Origin: Bacteroidota bacterium | GTDB taxonomy: Bacteria; Bacteroidota; Bacteroidia; B-17B0; Aurantibacillaceae | Length of the DNA stretch: 64,000 bases | Direction of reading: 5' to 3' | Assembly: GCA_016708845.1 (NCBI GenBank) | Contig: JADJFB010000009.1 | Coordinates: forward strand, 186,001 to 250,000 | Shown here: positions 20,001 through 29,800 of the stretch, piece after piece | Position numbering within the stretch: position 1 is the stretch's first letter | Layout of the letters: each line of letters starts with the position of its first letter | Notes under the pieces: model-generated | What the model saw: only the letters and a program-made list of their open reading frames with translations | Told to the model about the DNA's origin: nothing | Database searches by the model: none | Made by a program: the position numbers and the translations under genes

Positions 20001-20535
20001 TTCGTTAATCTCTTTTAAACCCTCTACTCTATCTTCTAAATCTTCGGCATACTTTTTAAGTTGTTTCAAATCATATTTACCAGCAATATTTATATACATG
20101 ATTGGAAATTCAGAAAATGCAATTTCTTTAATCATTGGCTCTCTAGTAAGAGTTGCTGGCATATCTGCGCGCTTCGTCAACCGCATCTTTTACTTTTTGT
20201 TTAGCAACCTCAACTTTAACATTGGTATGAAACTCAACAACAATAACTGATACATCTTGTAATGATGTACTATTAAATTTTTTAATACCAGAAATACCTT
20301 TCAATCGTTTTTCGATTGGTTTTGTAATAGTGTTTTCGATATTAGTTGGTGAGTTACCACCATTAATGGTATTGATATAAATTGTAGGAACGGTAATATC
20401 TGGGAACTGTTCTTTTGGCAAAGAGTTGTATGCCATAATACCAGCAAGCGAAATAAAGAGGGTAATCAAATAGACCGTCATTTTATTGTCTATTGCCCAA
20501 CTTGAGGGTTTAAATTCTTTTATTTTATCTAACAT
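17073..20535 (-). pseudogene. RND efflux transporter, inner-membrane subunit (AcrB/HAE1-like), frameshifted
   Basis: The N-terminal fragment (20143-20535) has the first membrane helix and PKEQFPDITVPTIYI, a standard AcrB-type start. The second fragment (17073-20186) has the remaining helices, including GIVVDDAIVVIEN, the TM4 acidic pair used for proton flow. The C-terminal part carries GGIVVRNGILLVEFA and RMTPVILTATAAILGLIPLA. The frames join if GC is restored in the GCGCGC run at 20167-20172, giving DEARADMPATLTREP, so a two-base loss split the gene. The repaired length is about 1,150 residues. An unusual feature is the set of extra hydrophobic segments in the middle (about residues 400-450 of the large fragment), seen in Bacteroidota members. 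It is the last gene of the operon. Confidence 0.88.
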
Positions 20536-20562
20536 ATATTTAAATTTAGAAAGTTATTGAGT

Positions 20563-21683
20563 TTAAAAGTTTAATAAGTAAACCTTATTTTTTACGTTTA
20601 CGTTATCACCTTCATTAATTAAATCGTAACCTTCAGTAATTAATAAATCACCTTCTTTTAATCCTTCGGATACCTCGGCTAAGCCATTATATTCGTGAGA
20701 AATTTTAATCATATTTTTAACTACTTTTCCATCAACAGAAATGAATACAAAATTATCATTAGTGCCTTTTTGGATAAATTTAACTGGCACTACAATTTTA
20801 GGAACAGCAGATTGGTAATCGTTAATTTTTAATTTAGCTACCATGTTTGGATGATATTCTTTTTTGTTATCTAATAATACTTCAACGCTAAACGTACGTG
20901 TTAAATTATTAATAGCGCGAGAAGAATAATTTACTTTAGAATTTATAGAATCATGCATATCAGGAAATAATACTAACGTTTCGTTACCAATTTTATTCGG
21001 TTTGCATATGATTCAGACACATCTGCTTTTATTTTTAAGTTGCTGAAATTAATCACATTAATTGCAGGCACACCTGGTGCAACAGCTTGTCCTATTTTAA
21101 TATTTACGGCATCAACTGTACCATTAATTGGCGAAATAATTTTACTCATACGTACTTGTTCTTGCATAGTTGTAATTTTATGCTCTAAACTTTCTTTAGT
21201 GTTTTTAGCTTGCAAAAACTGAATTTCAGTTCCAATTTTTTGATCCCACAAATTCTTTTGTTTTTCAAAAATTTGTTTTGCTAAATCTAAGCTTGTTTGT
21301 ACATCTGCAATTTGTTGTTGTATAGCACGAGAATCAGTTTCTGCCAATACCTGCCCTTTACTTACTTCATCGCCCACTTTTACATTAATTTTTGTAATAG
21401 TTCCTGGCATTTCTGATGATAAAGAAACGTTTTCATCGGCATCAATACGACCTTGCATTTCAATAAATGTTTTAAACGTTTGTGGCGTTAAAGCCATAGC
21501 AACTACATCAATTAATTTAATTTTAGTAGTATCCGCTTTAGCTAATTCTTCTTCTAATGTGGCAATTTCAGTTTCAAGCGCTGCTTTTTCTGTTCTTAAT
21601 TTTTCAAGCTTTACTTTTTTATCTGGCGCTGAACAAGCTGCAAATATGGCGGAAATAACGATGATTAAAATGGTATTTTTCAT
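20563..21683 (-). pseudogene. Efflux periplasmic adaptor (membrane fusion lipoprotein), frameshifted
   Basis: ATG 21683 begins a lipoprotein signal (MKNTILIIVISAIFAAC then S), preferred to the start ten codons upstream. A coiled coil follows, then the barrel-sandwich halves: GTITKINVKVGDEVSKGQ and SPINGTVDAVNIKIGQAV flank a helical hairpin. The frame breaks at the T4 run 20991-20994: adding one base turns RIKLVTKR-stop into RIKIGNETLVLFPDM and joins the second fragment (20563-20958), which carries the beta-barrel and GLKEGDLLITEGYD. Repaired length is about 373 residues. It should bridge the RND pump and the TolC-like channel encoded next to it. Confidence 0.87.
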
Positions 21684-21723
21684 AAGGTATGTATTATTAT
21701 ATTTTGTTTTCAATTTTTACTTT

Positions 21724-23064
21724 TTATTTAACTAATGTTCCTATAGCTTTTAAATAATCGATTTTATAAACCAACATATCATAAACGGCATTGAAGTAAT
21801 TTGCCTGCGACTCTTTTAAAGATTGCTGAGCGTTAATTACTTCGATGTTACTGCCAACACCTTGCTCATATTTTTTTTGGGAAACATTATAAACATTTTG
21901 AGCTAAATCCAAATTACGTTTTTGTACCTGTAAAGATGAAATTGCATTATTGTAATTTACAACTGAAGAAGCTCCTTCTAACTCAATAGCTAACTGAAGA
22001 TTCTTCATGCTATTTTCTCCTTTTTAAAATCTAATTTAGCTTGCTGGATTTTATAATGACGTTGCATTCCGTCAAACACATTTATTGAAAGTTTTGCTCC
22101 AATTAAACGGGTTTGAAAATAATTATTTATGTAGCCCATATTTTAAATCATTTCCAAAACCATTAGCAGCTACACTACCACACGCTACAAGGGTTGGCAT
22201 GTAACCAAATTTTAAACGTTTAACATTAATAGTATTTAAACGTTGTTGAACTTCTAATAATTGATACTCTGTTCTTTTAGTAATATCAATAGTTGATACA
22301 CTAATTTCTGTATTATCTGATACCGCTAATGAATCTGTTAATGTGAGGCTTTCTTTACCATCATATCCCATTTGAAATTTAAGCATATATTCAGATAAAG
22401 TAACCTAGCGTTCTATTTTTTGTTTTTCTGTTAATAGGTTGTTATAGGAAACTTCAAGTCTATCTACGTCAATTTGCTCAACAAAACCTTGTTTGTTAAA
22501 CGCTCGTGTATCGCTTAGTAATTTTTCGAGCTTGGTTAAATTAGCATCCAATAATTTTATCCTTTCCTTGTTAACCAATACGCCATAATAAGCTTTTGAA
22601 ACCTGACTAACCACATCTGTTTTGCTTCTGGCTACACTAATATTCATTAAGCCAATCATTTCTTTGGTAGCTTTTAACCCAATCAAATAATCGGCGCTAA
22701 ATACTAACAAAGATCCTTCGAGTGCTGCTGAAGTTTGAAAAGTTGTTCCAAATTTTACAGGTAAAAATGAACCTGCTGGTGCTCCAAAAATTTCTCCTGG
22801 AATTAATGATGTTGGGATTTCCAGAAAATTCTTCATATCCACGCTAGCACCTATTTGTGGCATTGCCATTCCTAAAACTTCCTTTCGCTTGTATTTAGCC
22901 ATTAATACATCGCTCTGGGCGTTTAAGTAATTTGGGCTGTTTTTGTAGGCATAATCAATAGATTGTTGTAAACTAAATGAATTTGAGCCTGCATCTTGAG
23001 CTTTTGCATGAAACACTATAACTGATAAAGCCAGCAGTAAAGTGTATGATTTTAAATTTAGCAT
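21724..23064 (-). pseudogene. TolC-family outer membrane channel, one stop and two frameshifts
   Basis: Three fragments form one TolC-type protein of about 445 residues. The first (22405-23064) has a signal peptide (ending VIVFHAKAQ) and FSLQQSIDYAYKNSPNY, the usual outer membrane efflux protein start. It ends at an in-frame TAG (22405-22407) with coding continuing at once as VTLSEYMLKFQMGYDG. The second fragment (22123-22386) breaks at the C3 run 22135-22137. A middle stretch (INNYFQTRLIGAKLSINVFDG) is in a third frame and re-enters the last fragment (21724-22008) at the T4 run 22013-22016. The helical repeat with YEQGVGSNIEVINAQQSL is intact. Three lesions in 400 bases make this the most damaged gene in the window. 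Confidence 0.85.
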
Positions 23065-23088
23065 ATATATTATTTTATTCTTGTTCTT

Positions 23089-23686
23089 TTATTTTTTATA
23101 CTCATTAATCAATTTATGTCCCTTTATCGTACAAATACCGTAAACAAACATATCTAGCAATAGTTGATTTGCTTGGCTAAAACTTATTTTATCGAATGAA
23201 AAATAATTTCCAAACATTAACATATCAATTTGTGCCAATCTATACTTAGCAGCAAACTCTTCGTCTACATCTGCCTTATAAACTCCCGAATCTTTACCAG
23301 CTTTAATATTTCTTAATAAATCTTTGTAAGCACATTCCTCTTTAAATTTTTGAAATTGAATAAAAGCGTTAGAATGAAATTTTTGAAGGTCTAAAAAGAA
23401 AATTGGATTAATATGTTGCATCATCTCGCTCATGGTATTAGAAATCAGAATAATTTCATGAATGGGATCTTGATTGTTCTTCAATGTTTTTGAAAATACA
23501 TTCTTGCTTTTTCATTTCAACAATGCATAACTGATTTACCAAATCATCTTTTTCTTTATAAAATTGATAAATGGTTTTTTTCGACATACCAAGCTCTTTG
23601 GCAATATCATCCATGGTTACGCGCTTTATTCCATATTTAAAGAATAACTCTAAAGATGATTTTAATATTTTTTCTTGAGGTTCCAT
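23089..23686 (-). pseudogene. TetR-family regulator of the efflux operon, frameshifted
   Basis: ATG 23686 (MEPQEKILKSSLELFFKYG) is preferred to the upstream in-frame start because the TetR fold begins there. The helix-turn-helix reads TMDDIAKELGMSKKTIYQFY, the normal TetR_N pattern. The frame breaks at 23467-23473 (around EEQS / DPIHEIILISN) and the ligand-binding part continues in 23089-23484. A one-base excess or two-base loss explains it. The repaired length is about 198 residues. As first gene of the tetR-tolC-MFP-RND operon it probably represses the pump and responds to a pump substrate. Confidence 0.85.
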
Positions 23687-23701
23687 TTTTGAATTCGGAC
23701 A

Positions 23702-23732
23702 CAAAACTAAAGAAACTATTTTTGTTCTGCAA
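23702..23732 (-). promoter_or_regulatory. Bacteroidota promoter of the tetR-efflux operon
   Basis: Minus strand: -33 TTG at 23730-23732, 20-base spacer, -7 box TAGTTTTG at 23702-23709. The spacing and both boxes fit the Bacteroidota consensus. The ATG at 23686 follows 15 bases after the -7 box. Confidence 0.65.
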
Positions 23733-23759
23733 GTTTCCGTGAAATTATTTTGGCTTGAT

Positions 23760-23782
23760 AATTGTTAAAACTTTTAACAATT
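23760..23782. promoter_or_regulatory. 23-bp perfect palindrome between divergent promoters, possible operator
   Basis: Arms AATTGTTAAAA and its exact complement are separated by one C. The site lies between the tetR promoter and the adhesin operon promoter, overlapping neither. The size suits a dimeric regulator such as TetR. It is not a terminator for either gene, since both genes start away from it. Confidence 0.45.
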
Positions 23783-23818
23783 GGTAGAAAGTCTGTACTT
23801 TTATCCGTAACTTTTTAT

Positions 23819-23848
23819 TTGTCGATTAAAAAAACTGCTCTATCTTTG
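23819..23848 (+). promoter_or_regulatory. Bacteroidota promoter of the 19 kb adhesin operon
   Basis: -33 TTG at 23819-23821, 19-base spacer, -7 box TATCTTTG at 23841-23848, an excellent consensus match. The ATG is only eight bases after the -7 box, so the transcript would have almost no leader. Confidence 0.7.
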
Positions 23849-23856
23849 AAAAACTT

Positions 23857-26800
23857 ATGTTTAAGAAACAAACTTTAACCACCTTATTGTTTTTAACATT
23901 TTTTTTGAATGTTAAATCACAAATCGACACCTCATTTTGGTTCGTGGCACCTGATATTTCGCAGGGTTTAGGAGATAGACCTATATACCTATATTTTAAT
24001 ACCTATGCACAAGCTGCAACAGTGAGGGTTAGACAACCAGCTAATGGAGCCTTTGTTCCTATTACAAAAGTTATCTCTGCAAACTCAATTGATTCAATCA
24101 ATCTAACTCCATTTATTACCAATATTGAAAACAATACTCCAAATGCAATACTTAATAATGGCCTATACATTTCCTCAACTCAAAAAATTTCCACATTATA
24201 TTCAATAAAATCAACCGCTAATAAAGAATATTTGAGCTTGAAGGGACCAAAAGCTTTAGGTATTGATTTTTATGTACCAATGCAGGAATTTTGGAATCAA
24301 TCTCCAGCTACTTCGCCTAAGTCGTTTTCTTCATTTGACATTGTTGCTTCTCAAAATAATACTACCGTATTAATTACTCCTAAAACAGCTATTATTGGAC
24401 ATGCTGCTAATGCAACTTTTACAGTTTTATTACAACAAGGGCAAACATTTTCATGCCAAGATACTGCAAGATCAGCTACCACTAGCTTAGCTGGCTCTAT
24501 TGTTTCGTCTAATAAACCAATTGCTATATCCATACAATCTAGCGGATTAAACCAATCTGGCTGCTTAAGTTCTGTTTCTGATCAAATTACCAACTCAACA
24601 TTTATTGGTACTGATTATATAATAAATAAAGGAACTTCAATTACCGAAAAAATATTTGTATTAGCTACTCAAAATAACACTCAAATAACAGTTAATGATG
24701 GTTCTACCACTACCCATGTTTCTAATTTCGGGCAAAATTTCACATACACAGCAAGTCAAGCAGTTACTTATGTTACTGCCAATAAACCTGTTTATGTGTT
24801 TCATGTATCTGGATATGGCTGCAGATTAAGTGGGGCTCAACTACCTCCATTCTTTTGTGCAGGAACATTTACTACTTCCTTTACAAGAACAGCCTCTGAT
24901 TCATTAGCTTTAAATTTATTTACAAGAACCGGCTTTGAAGGAAGCTTTGCTTTAAATGGGAATCCATCTTTAATTCCTGCTTCTGCATTTACTGTTGTTC
25001 CTGGCTCATCAGGAAATATTAAATCAGCCAAAATTTATTATTCTACAGCAACTATCCCTGTTGGATCTCACAATGAAGTTACAAATAGTGGTGATGTATT
25101 TGGTTTAGGAACTTTAAACGGTTCTTCTGTTAGAGGAAGTGCTTATGCTTATCATTCCGAATTTGTTTCCTACCCATCTATTAATGCTGGTAGCGATTTC
25201 ACACTTTGTGCCAACGGTGCACTGGCATTAAATGGTCAAATTGGTGGTGGAAATATTAGTGGAACATGGTCAACTAATGGTTTTGGAACGTTTAATGGTG
25301 GCTTTACAGCATTAACTAATACATATACTCCAAGTCAATTAGATACAACAGTTAAGCCAGTAAAAATATTTTTAACCACAAGCGGACCATGTCCTCAGCA
25401 AAAAGACACATTATTATTATCTGTAAAACCATCTCCATTAGTTAATGCATCAATCGATCAAATTGTTTGTGGTAATAATAGTGCAGTTTTATTAAATGGA
25501 AATGTATCTGGCGCATCTTCTTCTGGAATTTGGGCAAGTACTGGAACTGGTAGTTTTACTCCAAACAATACAGCATTAAATGCAACCTATTTACCTAGCA
25601 GCGCTGATACCGCAGCAGGATCTGTTAAACTATTTTTAACTTCAACAGCAAACGGTATTTGTGGTTTGGCAAGAGATACCATGAATGTTGCTATTTCTAA
25701 AGCTCCAACTGCAAATGCAGGGCCTGTAAGTATTTCTGTTTGTGCAAATAATCCAACAGTTGCATTAAGTGGTACAATTGGAGGAATAACAACTACTGGT
25801 AAATGGACTAGTAATGGGTCTGGAAGTTTTAGTCCAAGTAATATTCAATTAAATACTGGATACATTCCAAGTGCAGCTGATGTGTCTGCGGGTTCGGTAA
25901 AACTGTATTTAAGTTCAACAGCCAATGGAACTTGTCTTCAGGCAAAAGATAGTATTACAATTATATTCACAAATGCACCTTCTGTAAATGCTGGTGCTAA
26001 TGTTTATGTTTGTCAAAACAATCTAGCATCTGTTCTTTCTGGAACAATTTCTGGACCAACCACAACTGGTATTTGGTCGGGAGGAACAGGAACTTTTACT
26101 CCTAACAATTCAGTACTAAACCCTACATATACTCCTAGCGCTGCCGAAGTAACCGCTGGGGTTGCAAATTTATCTTTAACCTCAACTGGTAATGGAAGTT
26201 GCAATCAAGTAGTTGATCAAGTTCTAATTATTATTAATAATGCTCCAGTAGTTAATGCAGGTTTAAATTTATCTTCTTGTAAAAACAATGCCGCTACAGC
26301 TCTTTCTGGTGTTGTATCAGGTACAACTACTACTGGAATTTGGTCAGGTGGTACTGGTACATTTACTCCTAGTAATACTAATTTAAATGCAACGTATTCT
26401 CCAAGTGCCGCTGAGCTTACTGCTGGTTTTGTAAATTTAACTTTAACATCAACCAACAACGCTAATTGTAATCAAGTATCAGATATAGTACAAATTAATT
26501 TCACGAACTCTCCTACGGCAAATGCAGGTTTAGATTTAACTGCTTGTACAAACAATGTAGCAAGAGCCCTTTCTGGTGTTGTTGCTGGGCCAACAACTAC
26601 TGGTATTTGGTCGGGCGGCGGCGGATCTTTTAATCCTAGTAACTCTGTTTTAACTGCTACTTATACTGCCAATGCAGCCGAGTTAACCGCTGGTTTTGTA
26701 AAATTAGTTTTAACTTCAACCAATAATGGTAATTGTAACTCTGTTAATGATACGGTAAGAATTACCTTTACTCCTGCTCCTTTAGTAAATGCAGGTTCAA

Positions 26801-29800
26801 ACTTAAGCTTTTGTGCAAATAATCCAGCAACTGTTCTTTCTGGAACTGTATCAGGCGGAAGTACAACAGGTATTTGGTCGGGTGGTGCAGGAACTTACGC
26901 TCCTAATAGCGCTGCTTTAAATGCTACTTATACGCCTAGTGCTTCTGAATTAACTGCTGGTTCAGTCAATTTATTCTTAACTTCTACTGCTAACGGTAAT
27001 TGTAATCAAGTAACCGACAATGTTTTAATTATATATACTACTGCACCTTCTGTTAATGCAGGTATTGATTTGTCTTCTTGTAAAAACAACGCTTCTTCTG
27101 TATTGTCGGGTGTTGTTTCGGGGCCAACTACAACAGGTATTTGGTCAAATGGCTCAGGTACTTTTACTCCTAATAATACTGATTTAAATGCTACGTATTC
27201 TCCAACAGCTGCTGAACTTACAACTGGTTTCGTGAAATTAGTTTTAACTTCTACTGGTAACGGAAATTGTAATCAAGTTAGAGATACCGTAAGAATTAAT
27301 TACACAAATCCTCCTACTGCTAATGCTGGTGTTGATTTAACTGCTTGTAAAAATAATGTAGCATCTCCTCTTAATGGTGTTGTGGCAGGGTCAACAACTA
27401 CTGGCATTTGGTCGGGCGGTGGCGGTTCTTTTAATCCTAGTAACTCTGTTTTAACTGCTACTTATACTGCCAATGCAGCCGAGTTAACCGCTGGTTTTGT
27501 AAAATTAGTTTTAACGTCAACTAATAATGGTAATTGTAATTCTGTTAATGATACAGTAAGAATTACCTTTACTCCTGCTCCTTTAGTAAATGCAGGTTTA
27601 AATTTAAGTTTTTGTAAAAATAATCCAGCTTCTGCTCTTGCAGGTTCTGTTTCTGGTGGAAGTACAACAGGTATTTGGTCGGGAGGTACTGGTACTTTTG
27701 CACCAAATAGTGCTGCTCTAAATGCTACTTATACACCTAGTGCTTCTGAATTAACCGTTGGTTCAGTTAATTTAATTTTAACATCTACAGCTAACGGTAA
27801 TTGTAATCAAGTAAGCGACAATGTTTTAATTATATATACTACTGCGCCTTCTGTTAACGCTGGTATTGATTTGTCTTCTTGTAAAAATAATCCTTCTTCT
27901 TTACTATCTGGTGTTGTAGCTGGACCAACTAGTACTGGTATTTGGTCGAATGGTACTGGAACTTTTACTCCTAACAATACTGATTTAAATGCTACGTATT
28001 CTCCAACAGCAGCGGAACTTACTGCTGGTTTTGTGAAATTAGTTTTAACTTCTACTGGTAACGGAAATTGTAATCAAGTTAGAGATACCGTAAGAATTAA
28101 CTTCACAAATCCTCCTACTGCTAATGCTGGTGTTGATTTAACTGCTTGTAGAAATAATGTAGCATCTCCTCTTAATGGTGTTGTGGCCGGGTCAACAACT
28201 ACTGGTATTTGGTCGGGCGGTGCTGGATCTTTTAATCCTAGCAACTCTGTTTTAACTACTACATATACCGCAAACGCAGCTGAAATAGCAGCTGGCTTTG
28301 TAAAATTAGTTTTAACATCAACCAATAATGGTAATTGTAACTCTGTAAATGATACGGTAAGAATTACCTTTACTCCTGCACCTATAGTAAATGCAGGTAT
28401 TAACTTAAGCTATTGTAAGAATAATCCTACCGCAGTGCTTTCGGGATCTGTATCTGCTGGAAGTACAACTGGCATTTGGTCGGGTGGTACTGGTACTTTT
28501 ACCCCTAATAATACTGATTTAAATGCCAGCTATTCTCCTAGTGCTTCTGAATTAACTCTTGGTTCTGTAAACTTAATTTTAACATCAACTAATAATGGTA
28601 ATTGTAATCAGGTAAGTGATAATGTTTTAATTGTTTATACATCTGCTCCTGCTGCGAATGCTGGTGTTGATTTATCATCTTGTCAAAATAATCCAACAAG
28701 TATTCTTTCTGGTATTGTTTCAGGGCCTACTACAACAGGTATTTGGGCTGGTGGAACTGGAACTTTTACACCAAATAACACAACTTTAAATGCAACGTAT
28801 ATTCCAAGTGCTGCCGATCTTGCAGCTGGAGTTATCACATTAACTTTAACTTCTACCAATAATGGAAACTGTAATCAATCCGTTGATAGTGTAAAAATTA
28901 ATTTTACGCCATCTCCAATAGTAAATGCAGGTTTAGATTTAACAACTTGTAGAAATAATATCATAAGTGTTCTTTCAGGATCTGTATCAGGTGGAACTAC
29001 ATCTGGTATTTGGTCGGGAGGATTAGGTTCTTTTAGTCCTAGTAACTCTGTTTTAACGGCTACTTATTCTCCAAATACAACAGAATTAGCTGCTGGATTT
29101 GTAAACTTAATTTTAACCTCAACTAATAATGGAAACTGTACCTTAATGAAGGATACTGTAAAAATAACCTTTACACCATCTCCAATAGTAAATGCAGGAA
29201 TAAATTTAAGTGCCTGTAAAAACAATCCTACATCAGTATTATCTGGTTCAGTATCTGCCGGAAGTACTACTGGTATTTGGTCGGGCGGCACAGGAACCTT
29301 TACGCCAAACAATACAGATTTAAACGCATCATACTCTCCAAGTGCAAGTGAAATAGCTGCAGGATCAGTAAATTTAATTTTAACATCGACTAATAATGGT
29401 AATTGTAATTCAGTAAATGATAATGTTTTAATCGTTTTTACTACTGCTCCTACTGTTAATGCAGGTATCGATTTATTCTCTTGTAAAAATAATGCGTTTA
29501 GTGTTCTGTCAGGAATTGTATCTGGACCAACAACTACTGGTATTTGGACAGGTGGAACGGGGACTTTTTCTCCTAGTAGTGCTGTATTAAATTCAACATA
29601 TACGCCTAGCGCTTCGGAACTTGCCGCCGGTTTTGTTGATTTAATTTTAACCTCAACTAATAATGGTAATTGTAATCAAACAATCGACAGTGTTAAAATT
29701 AATTACACAAATACACCTTTAGTTGATGCTGGTTTAAATTTAAACTCTTGTAAAAACAATCCAGGTATTGTACTTTCTGGAAACGTGTCAGGACCAACAA

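Noticed and set aside
22405..22407. Recoded TAG (alternative code or pyrrolysine)
   Set aside because: Only one such event is seen, in a gene with two other lesions nearby, and other genes here end normally at TAA, TAG or TGA.
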